This document shows positions 1 to 11,180 of a stretch of DNA of 64,000 nt, one piece after another (the stretch's first letter is position 1; each line of letters opens with the position of its first letter). This stretch comes from Nemophila menziesii (taxonomy: Eukaryota; Streptophyta; Magnoliopsida; Boraginales; Hydrophyllaceae): positions 30,953,505 to 31,017,504 of the forward strand of contig JARWIR010000003.1 in assembly GCA_029959085.1 (NCBI GenBank). The letters run 5' to 3'. Both the position numbers and the translations under genes were made by a program. Below the pieces are notes generated by a model. The model had not been told where the DNA came from, did not search any database, and worked only from the letters and a program-made list of their open reading frames with translations.

Positions 1-110
1 GTTCCCTCAGGAATAGGATAATTTTGTAATCTCCTTACGATTTTAATATAAGTAACTATTTGGAACAAAAAAATTTAAAGGATGAGATTACGAGGGAATA
101 TACCAAAGGT

Positions 111-803
111 ATATTACATTTTCTTGAGTTTGCGAGTAAAAAATTGGATCACGCTGGTAAAATATTTTGTCCGTGTAATCATTGTTATAATAATCAAAAG
201 TTTACACTTGACGTTATTCAAATACATCTATTTATGTGAGGTATTTGGTCATTGTATGAGGTTTGGATGAAACACAGGGAAGAAGTAGTAATTCTTGTGG
301 GTCAACCAAACAAAGATAATGTAATGAGTAATGTAATTCATGATTTGGGATCCATGTTTGAAACTGGTGGGAACTCCGGTGACACTGAGATGTGTGACGA
401 TAATGTTAATGGAAGTGGTCGTGGGTCTTTCGACGCGTTGTTCAAGGAAACGGAGACAAATTTGTACCCCGGTTGTACTAAGATAAGTTCTTTGAATTTC
501 ATAGCAAAGCTAGTGCATGTGAAAGTGAAGAACAAGTGGAAGAACACCTCGTTTACCGAACTTCTTCAGTTGTTGGGTCGTGTTTTGCCTGAACCTCATA
601 ACTTACCAGATTCTTATGAGGATTGCAATAGAAAGTTGAAAAGTTTGGGCTTGGGATACATCACGATCGACGTGTGTTTGAATGATTGTGCATTGTATTA
701 TAAAGAGAATGATAATCTTGAGAAATGTCCAGTCCGTGGAGAATCAAGGTGGGACCCGAAAAAGGGGAAGAAAGTGTCGTGTAAGAAATATTCTCTTTGT
801 TGA
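111..803 (+). pseudogene. CACTA TNP2-like transposase, N-terminal part, broken
   Basis: One frame runs from 111 to 803. Its first part has the layout of the plant transposase-associated domain: an ILHFLEFASKK-type helix, the CPCNHC cysteine cluster, then an IHLF..GIWSLYEVW segment. A TGA at 237-239 interrupts this domain where an arginine codon is usual, consistent with a CGA to TGA transition. Downstream (252-803) come an acidic linker and the start of the TNP2 transposase, including LGLGY.TIDVCLNDCALYYKE followed by a cysteine (CPV.GESRW) typical of the family; the second cysteine of that pair is replaced by Arg. The frame stops at 801-803, well before the catalytic core, so no active transposase is encoded here. 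Confidence 0.7.
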
Positions 804-1199
804 CTAACATTCTTTTTTTTCGTGTGTTGTTTAGAAAATAACACTAAGCTGAAGTAAATAAAACCAATAAGTAGCAGCTGCAGAACCTGAGCGGGGAGGG
901 TTCTATGAGCTACACACGGAGGAGGGATAACTTGATGGAGGTAAGAAATTCATTACAATATTATTTAAATATCTTTATTTGACTGTTTGACTATAACAGG
1001 GGAAGGGGAGTAGTCAACTCCCTCGAGTGGCCGAGGGTGATGAGGAAGCTGTGCCTCTACCCAAAATAAAACGATTCTTTTTCGAAATAGGGTGGAGCAA
1101 GAAAAAGAATAGGTGGAGGGGCCCCGAGTACAAGAGATCGAACGTAAGCTAAAAATTAAGCAAACAATTATACTTATGAATTATATTTTAATAGTTTAT

Positions 1200-1760
1200 T
1201 TATTGTACAGGACGTGTTGAAGGAAATTCTCGAAAACAAAGTTTGGGAATCGCAAAGTCAAAGTGGCGATTTATCGTGTACACCCTCCTTGACTCAACAA
1301 GAACAAGTTGACGCAGTCATAGAGGTGCGCGATTAGGGTTGGGAGACGGGACCCGCTATTGGATCCCGGGAGTTGGACACCCACTTTCAGAGAAGAGGAC
1401 GACTGCTAATGCCTGAGATCCGGTCAACGAGACGATACTGAGGGACTACTAGTTGATGAAAGCGCTACACGAGTTCCTTGTCTTCATAGGCAAGGACCCT
1501 ATGCCAGACGACTTGTCTCGGCCCTCGACCTCCACAGCTAGTACATGACCCACGAAGGCAGTAGACGCGCAGATGAATCGGGCCATCTTGTTGAATGCAG
1601 AGAAGGACATCGATTTGAGACAGTTGTCCCTCCATCTGGCACCCCTTCTGGTGCTCCTGCTGGTACCTCCCGATCCCAATCCCGAGTCATTCCTTTTGAT
1701 CCTCGTACTACTCCGTCCGGCGCGCTACTCCAACTTATGGACCGGGATTATAGTTTAGCT
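1200..1760 (+). pseudogene. Decayed second coding region of the CACTA element
   Basis: Short open stretches in several frames read like the degenerate second protein of a CACTA element (plant transposase Ptta/En/Spm type). One at 1212-1336 includes DVLKEILENKVWESQSQ and SLTQQEQVDAVIE. Another at about 1455-1620 includes LMKALHEFLVFIGKDPMP and AVDAQMNRAILL, followed by a proline-rich stretch. No continuous frame exists. The position between TNP2 and the terminal repeats is the main argument; the family match is from general resemblance only. Confidence 0.35.
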
Positions 1761-1859
1761 GAAAAAAAGATGAAGAAGATTTATATAATCCCTAGTTTGT
1801 GTCGTTTGACTTTTGGTTACTTTTTATGATGTTTGATTATTTGTTGACTGAAAAATATA

Positions 1860-2173
1860 GCGAAAGTCCTCGCTAAAAATTTGGCCAGCAAAGACGTGGA
1901 CATAGTCCTCGCAGTTGACCAAATCTTTCGCGAGGACACATCCGTCGCAAAAGACCATGTCTTTAGCGAAGACATGGAGTCCTTGCAATTGATAGGGTGC
2001 CTCACGCGACGACACCAGATGTCGTCGCAAGTTTATGTCTCTCGCGACGAATCTTTAGTGAAGATCCTTTAGCGATGACCGATCCTCGCTAAAGAAAAAA
2101 TTACCCTTTAGCGACGACTTTTGCTCTTTCGCGAGAGTACGGGTTCTCGATAAAAACAACCACAATAGTAGTG
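1860..2173. repeat. CACTA subterminal repeat array
   Basis: A cluster of the motif TTTAGCGA / TCGCTAAA and variants (GCGACGA, TCGCGA) occurs in both orientations, ending at the TAGTG terminus. Such clusters are the transposase-binding subterminal regions of CACTA elements. Confidence 0.7.
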
Positions 2174-2306
2174 CATATGTACCAACACTCAATTCTCATT
2201 TGCCTGCAACATACATATTATCTAAATACATACTAGCTCAATAATGCATTCTATACAAAGTATAAACATCTGATTAATTATAGGAATTACAGAAATAAAT
2301 ACTTAC

Positions 2307-3545
2307 CATTTTTATTGTTGTGACAACTTTTTTATACTCATCCAACACATTATCAGGTGAGAAAAGGGGATTTAGTTTTACAACACATCTTCGAAACACC
2401 TTCTCTGACATACAGTAAGAATGAAGCGCCTCAATCTAAAACCAAACAATAAAATCTTAGTTACTAAAACCCTATAATTCATTTATTGATTCATTATACT
2501 AAATTGCTTACCTCATTTTTCTTCTTTAAGGTGTCAAGGAGATTGTTAAATATCCCAATTGGATCGTCCTCTTTAATGATCAATGTGTGAATATTCTCCA
2601 TGATCGAGTAGAGGCAAATCTTTTCAATTTAGCTATAAGAGAAAGCCATGTTATTATCAAAGATATCTCAAGGTAAAGAAAGATTAACAAAATGTTAAAT
2701 GCTTACTCTATCTTTTTGATAAAATATTAGCACATCTTAACGATAAATGCTTTGTCATGGCCCCTCATCACCTTGTAAACTTTGCTTTATAAGAAGTTCA
2801 AAAAACATCTAAATAAAGAATAAAGATGAAATTCAATAAAAGAAGTAAACACAAATTTTATTTCATAATATACCTTTATTTTATTATCGCCACAAGGGAT
2901 TTCGGGTTAGGTGATTACTTTTGATCTAACAGATGCAACAAGCTGCTGAAACCTTCACGTAAAGATATTCATGGTACAATTGTGTATCATTCACTATAAG
3001 AAATAGTAGCATTAGCGGGGAAGCTATTGCAGCAACAATTAAAATGGTCTCTAATGATAGCATTAGCGGGAAAACTATTGCGGCAACAATTAAAATTGCC
3101 TCTAATAATATTTTTAAAAACCAAAATGGCCTCTAATTATATTTTTAGCGGTAATATTTGCCGCTAAAGATAAATTTAATAGAGGCAAAAACAAATAATT
3201 TGCTACTAAAGGTATCTTTAGCGAGAAACTTATAGAAGCGAAAAATAACGACTATTAGCGGCAAAATTAAGATTTTTAGTGTTAAATTTTTTGCCGCTAA
3301 AGATACTATTTCTTGTAGTGATTGACCGCTGATTTCATTAAAAGTCCAGTTGCCCCTATTACATCTGTATTTTGTGTATCTTCTATCAACTTCAAAAGCT
3401 TGAGCATATCCTATAAATTACAGGCAAAATACATCAAAATTAACTTTACCTCTATAAATTAATCTATCCTATCAAAATTAAATTTACTTGACGCGGCAAC
3501 AATCTGCTTCAAGAAGCTGCTCAAATACAAGTCAGGGGGTCAACA
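2307..3545 (-). pseudogene. PDS5: PDS5-like sister-chromatid cohesion gene, 5' exons, decayed
   Basis: PDS5 proteins are HEAT-repeat cofactors that bind cohesin in the nucleus. Five exon-like blocks on the minus strand follow the N-terminal order of plant PDS5: (1) 3545-3489 with EQLLEA and, after a frame change, SRLLPRQ; (2) 3410-2874 with DMLKLLKLIED...LLMKSAV...LYVKVSAACCI, matching the family's DVKVSVASCI.EITRITAP block; (3) about 2775-2707 with DKAFIVKMC-stop-YFIKKI; (4) 2632-2513 with LYSIMENIHTLIIKEDDPIG and NNLLDTLKKKNE; (5) 2435-2307 with KVFRRCVVKLNPLF. Plausible GT donors follow blocks 1, 2, 3, 4 and 5. In-frame stops in blocks 2, 3 and 4, a frameshift in block 1 and a MITE inside block 2 show it is dead. 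The rest of the gene is missing beyond the CACTA element at 2173. The family call rests on remembered motifs, so identity is probable, not proven. Confidence 0.6.
2992..3320. mobile_element. Non-autonomous CACTA MITE, 329 bp
   Basis: It starts CACTATAAGAAATAGTA and ends TACTATTTCTTGTAGTG, a near-perfect 17-bp terminal inverted repeat. It is flanked on both sides by ATT (2989-2991 and 3321-3323), the 3-bp target duplication expected for CACTA elements. Inside are several TTTAGCGG / GCGGCAA subterminal motifs in both orientations and no coding capacity. It interrupts block 2 of the PDS5-like pseudogene; removing element plus one ATT restores a continuous reading frame across the site. Confidence 0.9.
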
Positions 3546-3716
3546 AATGTTATTTATCCTATAAGTTGTTCCCTGAGAAAATGCTTTCATCAAGGAACAC
3601 AGATTACCTTTCATACGATCGAAGGTTTGAATTCGTTCATGAATATAAATGTTATCATTTTCAATTTAACCGATGAATAACTGTGGGGTGTATATATATA
3701 CAAAGAAAACCAACGT

Positions 3717-4705
3717 TTTTTTTTTTTTGAAATAACTAAAAGAAAAACCATGCTACCCTAGAACCTCCTTGAGCAATCCGGGATCATAGACTACCCTAGG
3801 CTGTCTTACACTCCATCCTATCTCTAGTAAGAAGACTCCACATATATACCCTCAGGTGGGTCTTCAAGAATTAGAAAATCCTTGCTGTGTAAACCCATTC
3901 TATAGCCAACCAATCCGTGCACGAATTCGCCTCCCTATAGATGCCTTTAAGTGAGTAGCCCTTATTTCTTGCAAGTATTGAACAGATATGTGAATCCACT
4001 GTGCCCCGGGACCCGACCTTTCTCGATATCCTGCAGCAGTTCCAATATATCCCACGAATCAATCTCAACTTCAAGTTCCTTGACCCCCAAACCTTCCGCC
4101 AATCTCAACCCCTCATTAAGTGCAAATAATTCTACTATAGTCGGATTATCGTGGTATATCCTCGCGACAAAGCCACTGAACCAATCCCCATTAGGATCTC
4201 TTATTAATCCTCCTCCACCACCTAACTTGCGCCAAATGTTACAACTCCCGTCTGTATTAAGTTTCAACCCCCTAACCGGTCTTTTCCAACTGATTAACGA
4301 TAGGTTGGATTTCTTAATGAAGGCCTTACCCGGAATTTGACCCCAAGCTTTGGTGAAAGTGACCGCAAGATGTTTGGCCTTCTTAAGAATCGTTAAACTA
4401 GGTGGGAACTCATCCCCCTTGAAGACCACCTTATTTCTCTCCTTCCAAATAGTATCTATTAGGGCAGCGAAGAATATATTCCAATTCACCCCTGCGAACA
4501 GCCTTTTTTCTGAAATATTCCGAAACCACCAGCTCCGCTCTTCCAACACCGAAATCTCACTGGTCCTCGAAGCTTCTGTCGGACTGACCACCGTCTCCGG
4601 TTGACTCCCGATCTGCAGACTCCCCGCTGCTCTGTCACGCTGCAACTCAGACCCCACCTCTTCTTCGTCCAAACGATCAGCACTTCCCATGCGCTGCTGT
4701 CTCAA
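3717..4705 (-). pseudogene. LINE 3' end with RNase H domain, 5'-truncated
   Basis: A 247-residue frame (4705-3962) carries a plant LINE-type RNase H domain: LNTDGSC (first catalytic Asp), a glycine-rich GGGGGLIRD loop, ELFALNEGLRLAEGLGVKEL (catalytic Glu) and VEIDSWDI (Asp). The frame breaks near 3962 and the expected tail, IYREANSCTDWLA with the last conserved Asp, continues in another frame to 3871. Upstream residues (WNIFFAALIDTIWKERNKVVF) match the linker between RT and RNase H in these elements. A poly-T run at 3717-3730 is the poly-A tail seen from the other strand. This is a 5'-truncated, non-mobile copy. Confidence 0.75.
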
Positions 4706-4994
4706 GGTAATCCAAGAGGGCTGCTGCGAACAATTACTATTCTCCCATGTTTTCTATTAATAGACTCTCCTGCATTAAAGACTTATGTATAGTTGAAATA
4801 AACGTAGAATAAAGTTAGGATGACATTCTTTGATAACTAAAATAACCCATGGAACATTAAATATATGAGAACCGAGTATATGGGATCCTAATCCATTCCC
4901 CAAGTGGCTACCATGATTACAACTTATCGTATGGGTTTGGTGATCACCCAGCATCAATTATATAAAGGATATATTGAAGATGATGAAGAATATA

Positions 4995-5250
4995 CTCCCT
5001 CCGTTCCACTGAAATTGTCCACTTACTAAAAATAATGCTCCAAATATATTATCCACTTAGGAGTTCAAGATAATTTTTTCCTACTTTTTCCACTATTACC
5101 CTTATTAAAATATTGAAATTTATATTTTCAATATACATTTAAGATATCAAGATACTTTATTAGGGGTATTTTTGTAATAATGAATGCATTTATTATGTTT
5201 TTTAATATATGTGAAAAGACAAGTGGACAAATTAAGTGGAACGGAGGGAG
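4995..5250. mobile_element. Stowaway-type (Tc1/mariner) MITE, 256 bp
   Basis: The left end CTCCCTCCGTTCCACT and the right end complement match over about 30 bp with few differences. TA dinucleotides flank it at 4993-4994 and 5251-5252. CTCCCTCCGT is the hallmark terminus of plant Stowaway elements. No open frame. Confidence 0.9.
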
Positions 5251-5252
5251 TA

Positions 5253-6448
5253 ATAGGGATAATGGTACGTATTGATATTTACTGATCAAAGGTACGTTGT
5301 AAATATGCTCGACTAGTGGTTGAGATGAATCTTACTAAGCGGATATGGTCTACTATTCGCATACATGGAACACATGATGGAAGCTGACATGTTTTGAATC
5401 TGGATAGTTCGGGTATAAAAAATAAATGTGGCAAGCGTTAACCTTGCCACCAATAGGTTAAACTGTCAAGGCAGTAGCACTGTCCGGAGTGGAACCAGTT
5501 AGGGGCAGATCATGATTTTATAATTACAATATTATAAGTCCCTAAATTATGCAAAAAGTGCATCATAGATCCTTATATTATATAAAATTTGCACTACAAG
5601 TCTCTACATTTTGTAATACTTTTTTTTTTACATAATATCTTATATTATTGAATGAATTGTTTTATATGTCATTACATTATGAGAAAACACTTTACTTGTT
5701 TTAACTAATAGCACAATCGGTATCTATATTATTGAAAGTAATCTATATTTCACAATCTATAATTAAAACCCCAAATAAAATAAAATTCTTATGAAATCGA
5801 GTTTGCGTTTAGGATGAAATTTAAACTTATTGATATTTAAATAATAGATTAAAAACAAATTCACACTAAAATTCAAAATAAATAATTTACTATTAACAAA
5901 AAATAATAAAAAAATCAATAACACATTAGTTCATAGATATTAGGGGGCCATGGATCCCCCAACCTATTAATTCATGCCATTAAACATGTTTTCAGTGCCT
6001 AATTTGACAACTCACTTACCCCAAAATTTGAGATTGTAAATCGTGCAACACAGACTTAAAAGGCTACAACACATTGTGAGTGGAGTGTATAATAGGACTA
6101 GTGAAAGGGAAAACGTAATGCGACTCACAAAGCGGTGAGTCAACACTGAGAAAGAAGTCTTGTGCTCAAGAAGGTATAATAAAGTAGTCACGACTCACGA
6201 GTTGAGATTTCAAACTCTTTAGACATATGAGTCAACCACTAAGAAAAATCCTTTCATGATCACTAACCTTTACAGGGTAAAAACTGATTAACTAGCGGAA
6301 ATAAAAAGTATGCACACTAAAATTTAATAAAACTAATATGGAAAAATTGGGTGAAAAAGCGTTTACAACTCATGTGCTTATTGCTACAGAAGAAAATGGT
6401 TTAAAGGGGGTTTTAATGTTAAAGATCAAGTGGTCCAAGATGACTCAT
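5253..6448. other. AT-rich intergenic sequence
   Basis: Low-complexity, AT-rich sequence with no convincing gene. Repeated phrases such as 'taagtccctaaattat' and 'caagtctctacatttt' at 5535-5620 suggest an old repeat. A 66-codon frame at 6338-6538 crosses into the LTR edge of element A and is not supported as a gene. Confidence 0.6.
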
Positions 6449-7996
6449 TGGTGGGTCCTGGGTGTTATAAAATTAAGTACTAAAATAAAAGGAACCACAA
6501 TACCGCAAGTGCACGGTTGTCCAAATAATATCCGATAAATCGGGTTTCGTTCTCAGGGACGGATTAGGTACAACTCAAGTATTAATCAAGCAGTAAGCAT
6601 AATTGTTTAAGAGAAAAGTAAAATAATATGATTTTTGTTTGGTTTTTTAAAAGATGCAAATAAATAAAGACTAAACAAAATAAATAACTGAAAAGAAAAT
6701 AATGTAAGTAAAAGGACTAACTTCAGAGATGAGAGATGTACTTGAGTCTCGCAAGGAATTCACCTAATTAACATAATCAATGTTTTGTTTAAGGGTAGAA
6801 TTGGTATTATTATATTAGTCGGGACTTTAATGTCTCATATGCCCCTGCCGGGCGGACCGATGAGCTATCCTAAAGTACTATAAACCCCTGTATGGATGAA
6901 TATGCCTCTTCGGATGTGAAATATTTACCTCTTTGCCTGTCGGTCAATAACAGACATTACACGAGTATTAACTAAGTCTGTATTCAAACCCCCCCTATCG
7001 GATGATCACTTTTGACACTAAAGTGAATAGCCCAAATACTAAAAGCTATTTCTAGTTGCACTGAAAATAAATAGTAATGAAAACAAAGTAATATCCAATA
7101 TATAAGATTCAATTCAATTTAAATCATAAAAATCTCAAATTCAAAACATATAATAAATTATTTAGGGTTCATACCTTAATTGCGATTCTCAAGTATATGA
7201 AATTTTAGCTCATAATAAAATTAGAGATTGAAATAATATAAAAATAATCCATATTCAATGAAAGAAAAGAAATAGATAACCTAAAGGTTTGGTTGGTTGT
7301 TGTTGGAAGAATAGAATTCCTCCAACTCTAGCTTCTCCTCTGCCTTCTTGCTCTGACTTGAAAATACGAAGCCTCTGATGTAATTCTATGAAGTTTCTGT
7401 AAAAAGAAGGCTAAAGGGTCTATTTATACTAGTAAATTAGGATTAGGGCTTAGGTTAAGAGCATTAGGTCAAATTATAAAAAGCCCAAGCCCAACTTCAT
7501 CTTTAATTCCCGTAACTGGTGTACAACCCTTAGTAAAATGGTTGTAAATTTTGCATATCAACTCCAAATGGACTAATTCTAGTTGCTAAATCTTCCGAAA
7601 TCAATAAGGAATAAAATCTATTTCGTGGCCCAAAGGCTGAATCCGCTCCTAAGTAGCCCAAAATCAGCAATTAGTAACAGCCTTTCGGATTTGCAACTCC
7701 TTTAGTTAATTCTTCGGAAATTCTTTTCTTGTCTTTAACTCCTCCACTTGATCTAATAATTTAATTCTGACTTCTCCTCCTTGTATTGGTTCTCCATAGA
7801 ATCCATAAACCTAAGAACTTTATACTAAAAACAAACAAATTAACGCACAAAAGCTCTAAAAATGCAAATAGTCTAATTCCAAGGGGAGAAAGTGTAATAT
7901 GACAAAATAAGCATAAAAGTCTATCAAATAAGTAAAAAATTCACCTAAAATTATGTCTCCTAAGGGCTAATATTTAAAACAAATAGGGAGACATCA
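6449..7996 (-). repeat. LTR of element A
   Basis: In element orientation it starts TGATGTCTCC at 7996 and ends ...CCCACCA at 6449 (plus strand reads TGGTGGG...GGAGACATCA). It shares with the LTRs of B, D and the partial LTR at 63669 the tract around CCGCAAGTGCACGG...TCAGGGACGG. The first 45 nt form an inverted repeat (ATGTCTCC / GGAGACAT). Length 1548 bp. Confidence 0.75.
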
Positions 7997-8339
7997 AGAC
8001 CCCAAACTCAAACCTTTGTCGTCCCAAGTAAAATAAAACAAAGGCCTTTAGGTGAACGTAAAAGGTAAAATCTAGTAAATACACCCAAAGCACAACTTAA
8101 AACAAATCTCATATAGTATGATCTAAGAATTAATATACACATACACATGTCATGCAAAATCAAACACAAAATAATATCAATCCAAATTTAATTTTGACAA
8201 TGCTAGAAGGTTACGCTTATTAATTATCTCAAGATGGTGGCTATAGGGTGTTCATCGATCCTTACTTGCTTTGAACACTCCACTTAGCATACTCCCTATT
8301 AGCTGAATCATAAATCCACTATGTATCTAGGAGTCACTT

Positions 8340-9270
8340 TGTCTTTACTGTTTTAGCGTAGGCTTAGGGACGGTATGCTATGTATATTTGGTAAATTTTA
8401 AGTGAGCTTTTGGCTCTCTCCTTACTTACCATCAACAAACTGTTCAAGAGCTTGAGTGTACACTCGAATATGTTCTCAATCAACCCATTTTACGCACTAA
8501 TTTAGCGTCCCCATATTAATCCAATAAGCACTAAAGATGTTCACATAAAAATTTCCTCTTTGCCGGTCCAAATATATATATATTCTTTTTATATGAAATT
8601 TCGTTTGTATAGCTATGAATCTTTTTTTGATGTTGAGATATAATGCTATGTTTTCCAATTTTTTTTTATTTTCATGGTTTTCATAGCTTTTTTCATTTAC
8701 TCTTACACCGGCGAAGGGTTACAATATAATAACTGTGAATCATCACCAATATGTAAAACAGAGCACAATTGATAAGCTCAAAAAAAAATCCCAACCCAGT
8801 GTAAATTCCCATAATAGTGGACCCCCACCCCAAACTCAAGCTCAAGACAGGAAGTCTCAGGATCATGATTCAAGTGAGGGTCATATGGAAATGCCTAATA
8901 AATTACGGGGATATGGGCTTATATCGTGGCGACAAAAGAAAGGCTTAAATGTTAAAAATTTGGCTAAGACAGATAATATTAAATTCAAGGAGAGAAGGCT
9001 AAAAGGTTTAAAAGGTTTAAAAGGGCTAACAAAGAACTGCATCTGTCATTTTCTTATTTACATAGCTTGCCTCTAGTTCATACCTAAGTGGTTTCTCTAC
9101 TCATTCAGATCTCACGTTCTACAAACCACTCAGTTTCCTTAAGCACAAGTTTACTTCTTTTGCATTGTTCATTAATTCTTCCTATCAATTATCTCATGTT
9201 TGCATGCAATCAAAGTGCGTTTTACACTAACTCCTAAAGTCAACTATTTTCTATCATAAATTCATAAAAA
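8340..9270 (-). other. Conserved 3' UTR of element A
   Basis: Non-coding sequence shared with B (about 16600-17990) and D (about 22320-23720). It includes the phrases GAGAGAGCCAAAAGCTCAC and CTTTGCCGGTCC, and a stretch complementary to 'gggttacaat'. A 113-codon open frame at 8735-9076 on the opposite strand lies in this UTR and is not conserved as a frame in the other copies. Confidence 0.55.
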
Positions 9271-9429
9271 TCATGCTTGATGGGGGCGTTTAAAATATTC
9301 TATAGTCAACGCAACCATTAGCTTAATTTTATCGAAAGCATGTAAAACAAATACCACATAAAATTGGGATGAGGCAACGAACCCCACCCCAAACTCAAAA
9401 ATGAGTCGTGTCCCTATGACTCGAAAAGA

Positions 9430-9760
9430 CTCAATAAAGCAATTAAAGTACAAAAATGAGAAAAGGATAGGAAAACGTATCTGAACTAGCACAAGGCTGG
9501 TTTCCATTGTTGCATTCAGGTTGGGCTCCTCTCGTTGCGTAGGTGGCATGTTGAACATTACTCACCCCACGTAGTATGTTTTGCATAAGCTCCAACTCTT
9601 TTGTGACTTTTCCTAATATTGTCAACACCTCTTTATGTGTCTTCTCCAAAATTCTCATCCGTTCAACAACATCTCTCTCAACACCTAAAGTAATAATATG
9701 TTCTTCAACTTCTTCTGTCTTTCTTCTTTATAGTATTCTTGATTTCCCAATCTTCGTCAT
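9430..9760 (-). pseudogene. C-terminal remnant of plant-transposon protein (element A)
   Basis: A minus-strand frame (9658-9443) reads MRILEKTHKEVLTILGKVTK followed by a coiled-coil-like segment. It occupies the same place, just before the conserved 3' UTR hairpin, as the coiled-coil tail of the element D protein. The body of the protein between here and the leader box at 10140 is missing or unreadable. Confidence 0.4.
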
Positions 9761-10139
9761 CTCAATGAACCCCAAACTCAAAACTTAAAATATTCAAACA
9801 GTAGAGAAGGGTTCTGAATTTTGATGTTTTGAGGATTTATAATGAAGGATTATGGTGTTATATGAGATGGGTAATGATTATGTAGTGGATTTGGGAAGGT
9901 GTAATCAATAGGATTAAAGCTTTGATGAAGAGGCTTAAGGTTGAAGGAGAAGATGTCTTTGTTTTTCTTGAAGGATTTTGATGTTGGATGTGTGTTTGGA
10001 ATGGAATAGGTGGAAGGATTGAATATTTATAGGTGATTTAGTGGTGTGTTGCAGGTATATAATGGGTTTGGGGTCGTTTATAATGATATCTTACATGAGA
10101 GTCTAGGTTAAAAAGGAAGAAATTAGGGTTTCATAAGGT

Positions 10140-10560
10140 TTAGGTGAAACCCCGCTGGTCGGGCCGGCATACCGGTCAGATGGCCGGCTAGCCGGTCCCA
10201 GACCGTGTCAATAATCTTCTCTCGGCAAAGAACCTAATTTCGTAAACCGTGGCACGTTTTTTTCCAAAATAGTGGGGCGGCATACTGGTCAGATGACCGG
10301 CTAACCGGTCCCAAACCGTTTCGAGGTTTGTGCCCACGGTTTTTCCTAGTTGCTCTCGGTCACGAACCTGATTTCAAAAATTGTGGCACGGTTTTCTCTT
10401 CCGCCAGCATACCGCTCCCCTGACCGGCATACCGGCCAGGCTTTTTGATTTTTTCTCTTCATCTTGGCATTGCTCCTGATTTCAAAAACCGCGGCACTGT
10501 TTTTCTTGTGCGATATACTAGTGGTCTCGGCGGCATACCAGTGGCCTCGGCAGATTTTTC
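10140..10560 (-). other. GC-rich palindromic leader box (element A)
   Basis: An island of GC-rich sequence in AT-rich surroundings, with at least four copies of CGGCATACCGGT-like motifs (about 10164, 10272, 10420, 10530) separated by spacers containing ACCGGT or GGTCCCA. It sits between the integrase-tail ORF and the plant-transposon protein remnant, as in elements B and C. Confidence 0.65.
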
Positions 10561-10763
10561 TTCTTTTTGTTCCTTAGTACCCTAAACTTAATTTATGCAC
10601 CATTTAACACACTACCTTTCTCATTTCTTTAAAAATAAACACTAAGACACGACAATGACTTCTAATATACACTAGGAATTGAAAAACATTAAAGCAATAA
10701 ACAAATATACAAGTGAAATGACTTTGGTTTAACGTTGTTAAGCTTGACGGGTTACCTCTCACA

Positions 10764-11171
10764 TCATTTTTTAACATAACCTCCCCAACAGTGAGTGAGG
10801 TTGTCAACATTTGCTACACGAAATTCGCATCCCTTGGCTCTTATTAATACTAGTTTCTCCGAGATAACCTTTGTGACCATGAATGGTCCTAGCCAAGAAC
10901 TTTTTGATTCATGTGCTTTCGGGGGAGGATCAGGCTTTTTCATTGCTACTTCTTCGCCTACTCTGAACCCCTTCTTCTTCTTTCTTTCTTTCTTAGGTTC
11001 TTTTGGAACCTTCATAGCACGCGCCTTATCTTTCTTCTTTGCATGATCTAGGTGTGGACTTTCCTTAGGATATGGAGGATCCTTATTAGGTAGTTTCTTT
11101 CTTAGCTCTCTTTCCTCCATTCCTAAGGTTTCCACAACCGTAGTTGGCTCTTTTTCTACTTGTTCAATCAC
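10764..11171 (-). CDS. Integrase C-terminal (GPF-type) remnant ORF, element A
   Basis: A 135-residue open frame. Residues 1-70 are rich in Lys, Glu and Pro. Residues 70-133 contain FRVGEEVAM..., SSWLGPFMVTKVISEKLVLI and VDNLTHCWGGYVKK, the layout of the SH3-like GPF/GPY module at the C-terminus of gypsy integrases. It is clearly homologous to the 78-residue ORF of element B (14742-14975). It is followed by GAGAGGTAACCC, which marks the end of pol in Athila/Tat-type elements. No catalytic integrase core is present, so it is probably a leftover pol end kept by a deletion derivative; a separate function is possible but unsupported. Confidence 0.5.
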   Translation of the reverse strand: MIEQVEKEPTTVVETLGMEERELRKKLPNKDPPYPKESPHLDHAKKKDKARAMKVPKEPKKERKKKKGFRVGEEVAMKKPDPPPKAHESKSSWLGPFMVTKVISEKLVLIRAKGCEFRVANVDNLTHCWGGYVKK

Positions 11172-11180
11172 ATCTAACCG

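Larger units (their letters stand above)
1..2173 (+). mobile_element. CACTA (En/Spm) transposon, 3' part
   Basis: The left end lies outside the window. The right end is called at 2173, where the sequence reads TAGTAGTG, the complement of a CACTACTA terminus. The last ~300 bp (1860-2173) are filled with short direct and inverted copies of the motif TTTAGCG / GCGACGA / TCGCGA, as expected for the subterminal repeats to which a CACTA transposase binds. A TNP2-like transposase remnant (111-803) sits inside on the same strand. The element lies directly against a decayed PDS5-like gene, so it probably inserted into or beside that gene. The 3-bp target duplication cannot be checked because the left end is missing. 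Confidence 0.75.
6449..11180 (-). mobile_element. Ty3/gypsy-type non-autonomous element A, 5'-truncated
   Basis: On the minus strand the order is: integrase-tail ORF (11171-10764), a GAGAGGTAACCC motif (~10755), GC-rich leader box (10560-10140), the C-terminal end of the plant-transposon protein (~9760-9430), a long 3' UTR, a purine tract (AGTTTGGGGTCT, 8008-7997) and an LTR (7996-6449). Elements B and D share this layout and sequence. No primer-binding site or 5' LTR is found beyond 11180, so the 5' end is lost. No gag, protease, RT or RNase H is present. Confidence 0.7.

Noticed and set aside
8735..9076. 113-codon plus-strand frame
   Set aside because: Lies antisense in the conserved 3' UTR of element A; not open in the matching parts of B and D.
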